A DNA stretch of 64,000 nt, from the NCBI GenBank assembly GCA_944990035.1, contig CALYLX010000057.1, positions 186,001-250,000 of the forward strand. The letters are read 5' to 3'. Shown here piece after piece: positions 31,431-44,694 of the stretch. Source of the DNA: Clitopilus passeckerianus (taxonomy: Eukaryota > Basidiomycota > Agaricomycetes > Agaricales > Entolomataceae). Below the pieces are notes generated by a model. The model was not told where the DNA came from, searched no databases, and saw only the letters and a list, made by a program, of their open reading frames with translations. The translations under genes and the position numbers were made by a program. The stretch's first letter is position 1; the number at the start of each line of letters is the position of its first letter.

Positions 31431-33975
31431 GCATCAACTCGTGTTTAAGTATATCTGATGTATATCCAATTTGACATCCTTGCGCCCTCGACTTCGCGTT
31501 GAAACTATCAGCACCCATAGCTTTTGTACCTGCTGCCTGGTGTCCGAGGTTTCGCTCCAAGTCCTGATTGAGATGACAAGCGCAGAAGGCAAAAGCGATC
31601 ACATGGTAACCATACATGAAATGAAGAGTAAACTGCGGGAGCATGGTATACAATCGATTCTTCTCCCCTCTGCTTCTCCGGCGTCCTTCGTTGCTAACCT
31701 CCCAAATCCCTCCAACATTTCCGTGGCATATCCGCTTCGGCCAGTGCAACCCATCTCGTCCCAAACATGACCACCATGGGTCTTGCAACCACACAATCAA
31801 GGAGGGTTCAAGCCCGATAGTCGAGTGCTGACGCTGGATGATACTATGAACCCCATAGTGCAACACCCGATAAAGCCTGCCCATGACCATAGCATTGGCC
31901 CCAAGAAGGTCTTGCAATGCCCAATGTGGTCCCGTACGCCGAGTAGCGGGGAAAGCGGAAAGCAGAGGAGAGGTCGAGACGTGGGTGAAAGAGGTCATTT
32001 CGACTAGGTCGGGTGGCGGTTAAGGGCCGGAGCGCATAGCTTGGGAAGGATGTCCCTTCCAGACGTGGTTCAAATCCGTGTTGGTTGCGACTCGTCTCTT
32101 CCTTCCTGCCCACCAGCCTGGCACAGGGGTTGACAGAGCGGGCGTGTGGAATCTCAATCGCCGTGGTATACATAGGTGCAACGAAGGCGAAAAATTTCCT
32201 TGGCAAAGGAGGACAAGGTCTTCCTTGGTAATCGAGAGGGATAGAACTGAACGGACGGTTGCGCATGCGTCAATGGCTGGTGCATTCGAAGGCCGGGGCC
32301 ACTGGCAAGGATGAACTGAAAGTGTTGACGATAGACAAGCTGAGAAGCCTGACTGGCTAGCAACGAGAAGCTGGAGGCATTGAAAGGCCTGGGCCCATCT
32401 TCATGCCGGGCTTGATGCGGCCCGTTGCGTTCATGGCGTGGCGTAACCAGCCGGAACCTGTCTTGCTCGAAACCTTGATTGGGGGTCTCGGGAAATACGC
32501 CAGCGCAGCTGACTTGCCGGACGCGAGGTACTTGCCCTGAGTCACAATGCTGGATTTGACGGGCTCAGGAGGTAGTGGACGTCTTTCAGTAATCATCTCG
32601 ATGAGGATATATGGATGATGTGCATCAATGCAAGGAGAAAAACCGTGGACATCGAGGGAACGTCGGCTGAGGAAGAGACAAGCCCCCAAGGTGGTAGAAT
32701 GGGGAAAAATGTGGTGGAGACCGTATTGCCTCCAGTAAACGCAAACATGGGATTGCGGTCCATGATGAAGTTGATTACTGGATTGGTGTTGCCGTATGTC
32801 TCGAGATATGGGCGAGGAGCCGTCGAAGTGCAGTATGGGAGCTGTAGTGAACGTTGGTGAGGGGCTGGGGAGGTTGGCATATGTGCTGGCGCCGTATATT
32901 TCCTGCAAGGCATGGGCAACAGTGCTGAAGTGCTTGTTCGGGGGCGGTCAAAGCTGGATGCGTAGCGCGAGGAATGTGGGTAGAAATTTGCCTGTTCGTG
33001 TTAAGATTGGCGTGAACAGGGGCCGATGGGCGAGGTGTTCCACGATACGGCAGTAACGAGCTAAATGGTGGTGTCAGACCCGATTCCTTCCCCGACATAG
33101 ACATAGATATAAAGATTTACCTAGAACATGCTCTACTGTGCGCAGATGAACGGTGCTCGTGTTTTCTGCCCTCCGGCCAAGCACCAATATTCCGCCTTTC
33201 ATAGAACACGGATTACTTTGAAGGCCAGCGGAGCCGCTCCTACGCATCGTTGCTTCTCGGGAGTATGACGAGGACGAAATTTTTTCACTCCTGCTCTGGC
33301 CCTTTACGCCTGTAAACGGTCGGGCAGAGGGGTGATGGAAGCACACCCTTTGTTCAGCGTATCAGGGGTAGAAGGGCATTGCAGCCGTGAATTAAAGGAG
33401 CAGCTGAGCTGGTGGTAGATGCAAAGATTTCGATGCGGAAAAGCTATCCAGCTCTAGTAAACATGCATAATCCACGGAGCTGAAAGTTGTGGACATCCAG
33501 GACAACTCGCTTGTTCAAACTAGAGTGGTAGAAAAAAAAACTCGTCAGTGAAAGGGTTCACCAGAACGGAGCAAGAAAGCTCACCCATAGAGGCACATCG
33601 CTTGCCGTCGTTGTCCAAGTCGTACGAAGTAGCAAGCGTCATTCCGTCCGCGATCAAGGTGTTAAGAGCTCAAGGCCGTGCACTAATGCATCGTTGTTGG
33701 AGGCACATGTTGACGTGCGAGGTTGATTAAAATTGACCCGTTTACGACAGGATGCGCAAAAACTGTGCAGGCAACCGAGGAAGAACTTCAAGAAGGAATG
33801 AATCAAGGTGGGAACATATTTCTGTTTCCAGTGCGTTTAGGGTAGGCCGTTTCACGTTCCGCGTTCCGACTCGAGAGGCGCTGCGTGTTATCTCTCTTCA
33901 CATTGAGACGTTACATAGGTGCAATACGACAACCGAAATTTTCCGATTCGTTTGTGCAAGGTAGTCATACACACA
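31431..33975. other. Relic-rich region, no supportable gene
   Basis: Overlapping ORFs on both strands without domains. It includes a minus-strand stretch near 32.60-32.77 kb reading FAFTGGNTVSTTFF, which has a diverged counterpart near 43.6 kb, and a segment at about 33.05-33.50 kb with a diverged direct copy at 37.38-38.05 kb. Probably old duplicated gene fragments. Confidence 0.35.
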
Positions 33976-35100
33976 TTACACCGAATTGTATCTACCGCAG
34001 GTACTGGTCCACCCGAGACTCCCAGCGTTAAAGTCGGTAAGTACACAAGCCCAGCGATCAATACTCTCCAAATCTTCTTTGGAATCTTGGTACCTCTCCT
34101 TCAACCTTTTGACCGTGTTAAAGAATTCATGTTCCATCTTAGTGATCTCTGCGCCCAAGTGGCTCATCACATTCGCCGCGTCTATACCCTCATACTGCAT
34201 AAGTAAGCAGACAGAGTTGTATAGGACATATCCTTTGGCCGGATCAGTACCGTTGATGTCTTCACGAAGTAACTTGGCTTCCCAACGGTACGAGTACATG
34301 TCGTTCATGAGCATCTCATGAGCTGCAGAGAGGAACTTTAGAGAGTTGAACTCCGCATCATTCGAAAGAGTCTGGGTGGGGGCGATGAGCTCAAGCTCCC
34401 AAGCAAAGAGCTTGAACAAAAACCTGTGGGTATTCGGGTGTCATTGAACTGCTGTGACGATATACGGAAGAATGTACTGACCAGCAACCCCCGTCGATCG
34501 TCCTATATCTGATATATGCCTCGAAACCTTGTTCCAGGCTCTTGCGACGCTCGGCTTGATCGGCCACAGCGTCCAAATAGCGGGCAGTCTCATAAAAAAG
34601 CTCGTGGGCGAGACTTTGAGAGTACTCGTTCCCAACCGAAAGGAGGCGAGTGCAAATATCATCCATAATAGCCTCAATGGTATTTCCCGGCTTCTTCGAC
34701 GCGTTCATAATTGCCTTTATACCGTCTACCGACTTCATCGCCTTTAATGAGATTTCAGTTAGCAATCAAAATTCCAAGCGATGGAACAAATATTCGTCAC
34801 CTCGTCTGTCTCTAGAGACTCCAAGAGGTCGTCGTAGAAGAAGAAGAACACGATCCAAATGGCGGCGAGCTCTGCTCGGTCTTCTGGAGCATTTGGACAT
34901 ACGAGTAGAGTCCACTCCTCGAGGTCTTGGTTGCTGTAGACCTCCTTGGCTTTATCGGATGCCCAAGGCCAACGTTCTTGGTAGTATTCTCGAACTCTAG
35001 CCACAACTTTGTCAACGTACGGAGGACGACCAGACACGGTATACAGAGACTCCCAGACCGGTTTTAAAGCGAGGGGGTTGGAAGGCAAGTTATGGGACAT
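33976..35100 (-). CDS. Terpene synthase D, class I, divergent member
   Basis: Minus-strand exons 35100-34801, 34741-34482 and 34423-33976 give about 335 residues, with introns of 59 and 58 nt at positions equal to those of copies A-C. Motifs: YDDLLE (D90, D91, E94) and NDMYSYRWE (N227, S231, E235), and a C-terminal WTSTCGRYN with the RY pair. The sequence between motifs differs strongly from A-C (for example ELELIAPTQTL before the second motif), so it is an older paralogue, likely with another product. Start ATG opens MSHNLPSNPLALKP. Both metal sites are complete, so it is likely active. Confidence 0.87.
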
Positions 35101-38100
35101 TGCGAAGATATGAAGGCGGTTTCGATGGGTCAGGGGATCTGAGGGTGGTGGGACGACTCAGAGATTTGGAGCTTTTAAATAATTGTTTATTGGGCCCGAC
35201 TCGGGAGGTCGAAATTGGGAACTTGTCCTTCAATGCTCGAACAGGAATGGCTATAGAAGGTCTTCATCTCTCTATATGCGAAATAAATTCATGCATTCTG
35301 GAGGAATGATGAGAAACTAGCTGATCTTCGGATTTCTCACCACTGAAGACAGAACGGAGATGTTCGTTTGCTGAGTATCCCGTGCCATTCTCTTATCTTG
35401 TAACTGACACCCATAAGGCAGAGGCTTAGATAAAGATAGTTCACAAGCTTCATTTTTCGACGAAATACGGAAACCAGTATATTCCTGGACATCATATCCG
35501 AAAAACAGGTCCAGCAAGCTGCCAGTCCACTGCTAATCAATTTGTGATTGCCGAAGTTACCGACAATTGTCGATGTGAATTACTTATAGCCTGAGAGATA
35601 CAGAAACTAAGAGCGCTTCGCAGTTCGGAAAGAGGGCGAGGTGTGGTGTTCCTTGACTTCTTAAGTTGTACTCTCATTTTTGGTCTCTGTAACTCACGCT
35701 TACAGGTGCATCTTAGACGGATGACTTGAATGTTTTTGGAGTCCGGTTGAAGTATCTCAAATATCGGTGTGCACGTCAAGCAATTCCATTGAGTCTGTCA
35801 GTTTCTGGTAGTGGCGTTCGAGCTACTTTCCACTGAAAGGCAGCTTGAACGCCACTGCGCTACCCAGATTGAGATATCAAAGGCCGCAGAGCAGGCAGGA
35901 TGGTCGATCTAATGCTCCTCGGCACCTTAAAGCAGCAGGATAGACTCCACAGACAATTATTTTGACCTCAAATTGACCCAGCTAAAACTCTGCAGTATGA
36001 ATATTTCTCAATTGAACCTTTGATCCCTCATTTCAGTAGCGCAAGAACAATCCGTGAAATGGTGAATATCGACGAAGATGTGGAGGAGACTTCTTAGGGG
36101 CAGTGTCAGCATCTCGATGTTATCAAGGGACAACGCGGAATCCCATCAAAAAGGGTCTGGAATCTAGTAGAAATGCATCTTTGGTCTGAAGGAGGAGTCC
36201 ACACCCTCCAGACTAACATTTAGAACTGCTCAACTTCCCATCAATTCCAGCTATCTTCATATCTCTAGGCGTTTTCAAAATTCCAGTGTATTAGGTGGCT
36301 CCTTCTAAGCAGAGTAAGTTACTCCTCAAAAGCCCCAAATCGCGGTCAGGTGATGGAACTCTGACTTGCTTTTAGTGCTCGACCTAAAGCTGAGGCGAAA
36401 TAGAATCGGATTTATTCCATCGAGGTGGTGGGAGGAGGAGCATGGCCTGTTATGGTAGCATAAGGGTGTCCTCACGCCTCCTGGCACCATGTACCCAAAA
36501 AATCAGGAACGTCTAGCTCTATGAAGATAGCTGTCAAGGGTCAACCTGAAGCGAGGTCGTGCGGCATCCCGGCACGGCTCGCTTGACGGCATTTAGAACT
36601 GGTTTTGGATTTCTAAACGCTGCGGGAAGGCATCCACTTTTCTTCCCATCTCCAATCTTCGGAGTCCATCGGAGTCGCGTGGGAGGTGTTGTCAAGAAGG
36701 TGGCGTTCTCTGCTCCCGGATGTCAATGGGACGTCCACGTTCTGGCCCCTGGTCGCCAATCGAGAAACAAGACTGCAAACCTTGGCGCAAACGGAAGGAC
36801 ATTCTGAGCTATTGCACTCAAAACCTGGTCAGCAAAAAAGAGTAGTACTTCGGTGGTGTCCGGAAGATTTTACAGCTTCGATTTCTTTGTGAAAGACCCC
36901 ATCGAGACAACGCTAGACATCGGTTCTTGACGGGTTTCGGGAACCGTAAGGGAAGGATCTGTGTGGGAAAGTGTTCCTGTTCCGGCGCATTTAGGGCAGG
37001 CCATTTCGCGTCCCCATCTCAAAGGTTCCCGGACCTGGAGGACTGAGCAAAGTCGAGCTTGACATTGGTCGGTGGACGAATCCAGCCCAAACGTAGTTAC
37101 AACAAGGATTAAGTATACAAATGCTCAAACTACGGAGGGTGAAGATTTATGAAGTTGAAATTTCCCTGTCCGTGCTATGGCATCTGCAGACGCCAGGGTG
37201 ATCCCACAGGCTACCGCGGCGAGACGAGCGGATACCGACGATTCGATGAAGCAGCCTTGCGGACAAGCAAATAGGAGAAACTCCACGGACGACGAATATG
37301 AAAGGTGCATTGGGAATAGAGAGCGAATATGTCAAACTTGGGTGGGGAAAGGATAGGATAGTTTCGCATTCCGGTACGATAGTAACAGGCTAAAAGGCGA
37401 AATTAGACCCGATTCTTGGCTCGATCAAAGCAAGACAAAGACCTACCTCGTATGCGCAGGCGAATACGGTTGATGAATTCTGGCGTCTTGCTAAACGCCA
37501 GTATTCTGCCTTTCGATTGTGCCTGGGACAATTGATTGTGAGGGTTGGCATTCGTACGCCACTGCCTGCTTGTTGGGAGCAGGAAGAGCACGAGAGGGTT
37601 GGATACAGCTGCGGCATCCACTTTGCTCCTCCTCTGCCACTTTGATGCACGAAAGGGACGAAAGGGTGCTGTGGTAGTTGACGGGGGTTTACGAAGGGTA
37701 GGGCCTAGAGGTGGTAGCACGTATCTCGAGGAGTTGAGAGATAACGTTATGAGAGCGGGCGTTGAGTTCCCTGGTAGCCATTTTTCCGGGTCCCAGATTC
37801 CGCCTGTTACTGTTCCCGTAGAGGTCAGATGGCCTTCTCTGACCAATCCTAACGCCAGTCGTAGGATGTTCAAGCTTGCTTCCGGAGGCGATCGTGACGT
37901 GCGGGGATGTGGCGTTCAAGGAGCAGTTAAACGTTGAGTAGCTTGTAGCTGATACAGGGATTTGAATGTAGGTACTCCGCGGACACTAGAATTTGGCAGC
38001 GGCGGTCCACGAAGCTGAGAGTGGTGGAGATGTTTGATGAACGACAACTCGTGCATTCTAGGCTTGGAAATTGAATGGCAGATATAACTATCGAAATTTT

Positions 38101-38250
38101 CGTGGGTACTGGCCGATGGATTAGCAGGGCTAATCCAGCTAGACTCACTCGTCCAGGAAAGCTCACCAGGAGATACTGCTCAAAGATATGGGTATTAAGA
38201 GGGATCGTCGTGGTCGATGATTCATGAAGATGTTTGGATGACCGTGTGAG
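35101..38250. other. Intergenic and relic sequence
   Basis: No gene supported. It contains the second copy (about 36.97-38.05 kb) of a diverged repeat whose first copy is at about 33.05-33.86 kb; shared words include TTTAGGG-AGGCC and AGACCCGATTC. The 35.3-36.5 kb part is AT-richer and shows nothing. Confidence 0.3.
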
Positions 38251-39700
38251 AAAACCCTTCCTTTTCTGGCACCAAGTGCTCAAGGCTTGTGGACCTCCCT
38301 GCCCTTTACTCTTCAAGTCAGGCTTCAAAGCTACGAGCCTTCGCTTCAACATTTCGATGTCGCCTTCAATTCTCTTAGCACTTCTGCCAGATCAAAGCGA
38401 TCTACTTGTGGAGGCATTGATGAAATTTACGACCTAGCCGATGTCCCGACCAGCTTCCCATTCAACTCCTAAGTAGTCCCACCAATATTTGGAAGTGGAC
38501 CGGGATATTCGAAGAACTCTTAACCCAGCTAGTAAGTCTTACTTATATCTCATCCTGGACTTTGACTGACGATCAGTGGCCAGTCCAAGACAGACAGTCG
38601 ATGAATGTGTTTGGTCCCAGAGTCAAGTGTCAAAGGCGGACCTTGCGTGGACCAAACATGAACATGGTTAGATGGAGGGCAAAGTTTACAAGCGCTCCTC
38701 CCATATCTTCCCCCGACTTCCTTACCTCCTCCACCCTTCAATGAGATAGGCTCCCTAGCGTTCGTTGTTTTCTTCTTTGGCTTGCTGCAGCCCCTCCAAG
38801 ACGGTTAGTCTTGTCATTGACAAGAGCGGAATACAACGCAGGAATAACAAAACCACTATTTCCGCCGGACAAAGCTACCAGGGAGCGAAGGGACGGGGCG
38901 TTTGCTTCATGCAGCTTCATGTTCGCCTGCCCATTGTCGCACCACCGACCACCTGCCTTTCGTATACGCACATGCCGTGCATTCTGAGTGGCCTTCACTC
39001 CTATTCCCGGATGGACCGCTGGTTTGGACCTCACCACGCTCGGTGCATCCCTGCTCTCGTCTCTGCCATCGCGTGCTACGCTCCACCTATCGGAGAATCC
39101 CCGATCCCCCACATTTGTAAACGCCTCCTCTGCCATCGACGACAGGAGGGGAAAGAGACCAAGCTCTTCCCTTCTCTGAGCTTACAGCTACCTCATGTTG
39201 ATCATGAGCGATGCGTCTCGGCATCTCTGGGCTGCTGTCTCCAGGTCGAGGACGTTAGTGCTACACGGAGCGTATACAAGTCTGTGTATGAGCTGCTAGT
39301 GGCCCGTTGTCCTGACAGAGCTGGAGATATTGAAAAGAAGGTGTCGCGAGGCGTGCTGGTGAAGGTTTCAGGAGGCGGATACTTGACAGCTTGTACGTGC
39401 ATGAAACATTCTGTACAACTCTTACTTCTTCAGGCATCTTTATAGAGATATGGACCTCTTCGCGTCGTCGCTGCCCTTGGACTCTCTGTATTCATGCGCC
39501 CTGTGGGAGTGTCGGTGCAGCATTTAGCAATGGATAGCCACATATTGACAATACTGGTTCGTCTGTTTGTTCCACTTTGACCGCTTTACCAATGCCCGTT
39601 TTACAGACGAATCCGCCTCCGCCCCTCCTCCTCGCGCTCTCGTATTCGAGGTACCCAAGACCCGGACTTGGAAGCACGCTGCACAATAAGATCATCATAC
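38251..39700 (+). pseudogene. Degraded gene fragment, unknown
   Basis: Exon-like pieces on the plus strand: SPSILLALLPDQSDLLVEAL near 38360, a splice-like junction near 38530-38575, then a clear stretch at about 39180-39400 (VDHERCVSASLGCCLQV and PDRAGDIEKKVSRGVLVKVSGGGYL) and ALVFEVPKTRTWKHAA near 39630. Stops and frame changes separate them. I do not recognise the family with confidence; repeated helical composition suggests an alpha-helical repeat protein. Confidence 0.25.
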
Positions 39701-42700
39701 TTCTTACCCATGACCTCCATGAATCAACCCCGCAACTTCGTGTATGTCATGACGCGTGGACGAGTTGGCCGACAGGGCTACCGTTGCGACAACGGGCAGA
39801 CGATGATCACCTCCACCACCACCTAGCCGAGTACGCCCTTCCGCATCCAGAGCAGACGCTTGATGAGCTCGATTTGTATGACTCTCACCATAAAGGATCC
39901 GGCTCCGTTATCCAGGAGCCGCAATACAGCAGGGACCAATCAACAACCACACCTACCTCCAACTTACGATATTCGGGAACTGGCTACCGGAGACCATCCC
40001 CGACCTCAGGCTGACTTGGCCTGGCGCGATTCGCCAATCTCCTACCCTCTCCACCATGGTCATTAGGCTCTTCATATCGACATTACCCCCGGCCCCGTCA
40101 CTACTGTTGGCAATCTTGAACACAGGTCCATGAAGCTGATATCATTCACCTCCACGTCGCCCTCCTTCCGATGAGAAGGACTATTATTTCTCGAACTTCC
40201 CGTCAGCCCACCCACACAATCTCAGAAACGTCGGAGGCGACCACGACTCAGTAAGGACGATGGAACAGAAAGGATCAAAGGAGATGGGAAGGAGGACACT
40301 TATCGTAGTCACTCAATGAATGCCATCTCGACGATTGCTCCGCAGAAGTGATGCGTACGAAGCCGTGGACATTATTCGACCTTTGTCTTCGTTATTAACT
40401 CTACGGTGTAATAGATACTTTGAATCGTAAATATCTCCGACCATAATCTAAATGTCGACTCATCGACATGATGAGTCTATTCTTCTTCAATAGTCCAAAT
40501 CCGTGGAGACCGAATTGACATTATTGTCCTATGCCAAAGCGAACCCCCTCCAGTTCCTTCTTCACCATGGTTGAACTGGATTGTAGGCATTTCACGGTGC
40601 AGCGAGGCCAGTTGGTTGAGTCTTGCGGCTCCCCGGACATGAAGAATGATTCGACAAGAGAGGATCGAATGCATGAAGAATTGAAAGCTGTATATGTAAT
40701 CGTCAAGTTTGATTGGGTAAGGGGAAGAAAGTGGAAACCTCACACCACGAGCATATTACGAAGTTCAGGCTACAACGGATCAGGAAGGCTGACCAAGCTA
40801 GTGTAGCATAGTAATCAACTCACCGGCCCCAAGAATTGAATCAAGATGTTTGCAAGAGAAACGGCTTTGGAGTAGGGGTGTCAGTGTGTTTCGGTTCAGG
40901 GAGAGTTGAACTCCTCACAAAACAGATATAGAAAATAAAAAATGCCATCTCTATACAGAACGAATACCAGATGATTATTTGAATGCCTAAATTTGGTTAC
41001 TCCAAACCAGAGTGTGAGCAGTATGATAACTGTAGTCCTTCAGTTGATTGCATATATGTGCATCATTGCGTAGAACTCACTCATCTCTTCCGCGACCACA
41101 CCGAAATATGCGTAGCGTCCAATCGAGTCACGGTCGGTGACGAAGCAGCCTATCATCGAAGGAAATGGAGGATGGCCGTCTATGAATGTTTATCAGATAC
41201 CTAGAAGATACTTGAGAGACCGTGTACCGACAGTGAAAAGATTTTATTTGTCTTGAAAGTATCCACATATAAGGGCATGACCAACCCTGAGAGGATGTCA
41301 AGAAAAAAATGGTATTTATCAACCTGAAGACGTACAAGATGCATGGCAAGCAGGAGATATAGAAGTCGGGTTTCATTCCCAGAGAGAGCATACGTTCTCA
41401 TGATGAGAATCCCTAATCACATCAAAGGATTTGTATTGGCGTCGTGTGCAATGCGGGTCTCGTACCTTGTGCCCACAGAATATCCACAACGAGCAGCCCT
41501 ATAAATTAGCATCTCAATACCTTCTTAGACGACGCAAGGGCAGACGCACAAATGGCGGCGGAAAATAGGCTCCGACAAGTCTGTGTGTGACAGTAAGAGT
41601 ACTTGTCAACCGCGAATACTAAAATGGTACCTTGAGCGAAGGGTGGGTCGCAAAGTAAACTATGACCAGTGTCATTGTTCTAGATGCAGGACAATGGATC
41701 AAGTAACTTACAATATAGAAACATTGGTGAAGCCACGATTGCGAAATATCGGGACAATAGAAATATAATTTTGCCGAAGCTCCATTTTGACTTCCAGATT
41801 AACGTCACCTACCGACAGTGAAGATATGGTGTAAAGGAGGATAATGCGGGGGTGTACCTCAGCTTCAAGAGTGAGAAGATAGTCGTAATACTTGAGAGTG
41901 ATTTGCAACTGAGCACGATTCCCCGAACATCGAAAAGGATTTATCCTTACCAGAACTGCGACGCCTGCTGCTAAGTCGATGGAGATAAGCTCAATGGAAA
42001 TCTGGTTAAAGTCAAAATAAAATCGAAGTGCTCTACCTGTCCAATACTGAATGACGTTAGTACCAAGAAGAATACACCTCTCAGAATCGAATCAAGCAAA
42101 CCTTGAGAAGATTACGGAAGGTGAGCAAGCGCTCCAGGTCATGGGTTGTTGGTGCCTCCATAAAAGTACAATGGCCCTAAGGAGCCTTGGAGAGATGCCT
42201 TAGACCGATAAGCCTCGACAGGTGTTTATGTACTGAAGACGTTGGTACAATGGAGCTTTCCGGAGCTTGACCGCTGCCTGCTGCTTGGAGTTCCTTGCGT
42301 CGAGCAATGGTGGGCGATATATTCTGTGGTCGGGGGCAAAATGTTGTGCCGGACCCGGAAGCGTGGGTCGGGCTTGAACCCTTTGGCATGGGCAAACAAG
42401 CTTCGGGGCGCTATTTCGGGGCGCTATTATCCTCGACCTGTGAGTAATTGCATTTCCGGCAGACGAATCCACATGAAAGTGAAAGTATTAGACATGGGCG
42501 AGCAAGGCATCCCCAACTGGGTGAGACCTGCCAAGCCTTTCAGAAGCTGAGAGGTTGATCGACTCACGCTGAGGTTCCGAGCTGAGTGCGGAAGAAAATT
42601 TTTTTATCAAGGATCTCAGTGCCCCGAAGGATGATTACTGACTCATCATCTACCGGGGCGACCAGTTCTTGTCACGAATCTGTCTTAGTCTAAGTTTAGT

Positions 42701-43400
42701 ACTAATCTCACGGGGAGTTTTATGGATGCCGTTTTCTTCTGCTTTCTTTCAGAAGTAAAGCTGTAGAGGTCGGGTTTGATAAAGCAACGATTTTTCAATT
42801 AATGCCCAGATCTTTGAGCCTACCAATTTACTGAGTTCAAGTAGTGCATATGGTTGGAGTTGCGAACTTGTGGAACAATGTACAGATTATCTCAACCGTG
42901 CCGTGCGGAGATTACTCTATGTCGGTGCAGCAAACCAGACACTTTTGTCTCATGATTTATCCACGCCACCGTTTCAAATAAAGTCACTCTAAGTGCTCTC
43001 CCGGCGGGTCGCAGGCAGCGGAGACTCCTTCGGCTCTAGAACGCTTTCCTTTCTGTCGGCCCGCCAAGGACTAGCCCCTCGGTGGAGATGCTCCGTAAAC
43101 ATCCCAACCGCTTGAAGGGCGCAGTGAAGACTCCGAGGTGGAGGTGGATGGCGGCTCGCACCTCCGTGCATGTAACCAAAGAAATCTGGGAGGCGCTTCA
43201 TGGTGATAAGGGTGAGGCTGGGGGAGCATTTTTCGCAACGATTCGGAGGAGAGCATGGTGGCGAAGCACGTCTCGCTGAGTCACGATTGAAGACGGGAGT
43301 AAATATGCCGAACATAGCTGGGCTTGTGAAAGTTGAAGATTTGATATTGGGCGCTTCGACGATTTTTCCTATCCAAATTCACCCTCCGGAAGACGCAATC

Positions 43401-43413
43401 GGGGGGGGGGGGG
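43401..43413 (+). repeat. G13 homopolymer
   Basis: Thirteen consecutive G. A second G13 run lies at 43544-43556, 143 bp downstream. Such tracts can form quadruplexes and are error-prone in sequencing. Confidence 0.8.
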
Positions 43414-43543
43414 ACTGATAGCCTGGAGGGAAACCAAAGTTTGCCTGCTTTAACGGCGAGAACTTTGAAGCCACCCCATAATCTTCAATGTGGATGAATG
43501 CACACCAATTCGAAGAGAAGGCCATCAAAGCAATAGCAAATGC

Positions 43544-43556
43544 GGGGGGGGGGGGG
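43544..43556 (+). repeat. G13 homopolymer, second copy
   Basis: Thirteen consecutive G following TGC. See the run at 43401-43413. Confidence 0.8.
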
Positions 43557-44694
43557 AGGCTGGCGAGAGTCGTTGGGGGCATATGAGGGGCCGAAAGAGA
43601 AAAATGTAGCTGGGAGAGTTCTGCCTCCAGTAAACGCGAACTGGGAGACTCAGTGCATAAGAAGACTACGGGGTCGCCATTTCGCCGCATATCTCGAAGA
43701 GAAAGCAGAAGCCCGTCGTAGCGCCACTCGTGTGGTGAGGTGAACGAATCGAAGGTGAGGGGCATGGGAGGTTGAATGCTAGGCCCAGTATAAGCGCGAG
43801 GGAAGTTAGCCGGAAGTTTGTTCGTAGGCAGGTAAAGCTGGTCGCATGAAATGCCAATATATGGTTGCGGTCCTTGTCCTGATATAAGTGGCGAGCCGTT
43901 CGCCAATTCCGGCACCTCTCAATATATATGTTCCACCTTTGGCTCGGTTAGTTCCACCTCAATAGATGCTCTCGTAGCTGTACCTCTCCGCTGGCGACGC
44001 AGGCTGTAGAGCCTCTTTCTCAGCTGACGTGACCTCCCTTTGCCTCCACGCTTGCAAAGGATGAAACCGGGGCCTGTAGCAGGAAATAGGATGGTATTGA
44101 GGGAAGAGCAGGGGCCGGAAGTTGCAGCGTGTATCTCGAAGGTGAAAGATGCGATAGCGTGGGAGGGAGGGGTTGCAATCTCTCGGGATGCTGACCTCGA
44201 CGGATAGAATCGACGCATGGTTTTCAAGGAGCTGCCCAAATCATCTAGCAGCAAATGAGGGAGCCCCAAGGCATGCGTATAGGTATATCACACGATGAGT
44301 GTCGTGCCACGAAAATTGAAGTGGTGGCTATTAGTGACAACCGACGATTGAATGTAAGTCAAGCGTGAGTGGTAAAGAGCACATCTGTTGGAGTTTTTGT
44401 GAGCATATCGGCCGATAGTAGCTGGGGCAACGGGTCTTAATCGTCGGAGGGCAGTTGACACGGAGAGGTAGGGGATGTGTAACGGGCCATAAGAACGACA
44501 ACCGTTCAAACCTGTGCGAGGGTTGGCAAGTTAGCCACTCACAGCCTAATATCAAGCTTCAAGCTCAAGGAAACAGAGAACCTTTTCGGCTCCAGCCAGG
44601 CTTACGGCGTTCAGATCAAACACACACAAACTATCTAGGTTCGAGCTCGCTGCTCAGGCTGATCCCAACCTGAACTTGAACTTCTCCCTTCCAG

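Larger units (their letters stand above)
39701..44690. other. 5 kb without a supportable gene
   Basis: 40.0-42.9 kb is AT-rich with only short ORFs. 42.96-44.5 kb is GC-rich with overlapping ORFs on both strands and two runs of 13 G. A minus-strand stretch near 43.6 kb shares the FAFTGG motif with 32.7 kb. Likely relics; nothing firm. Confidence 0.35.

Noticed and set aside
32050..32110. tRNA-like B-box GGTTCAAATCC with possible T-arm
   Set aside because: The candidate anticodon loop lacks U33, the D-arm does not form and acceptor ends do not pair.
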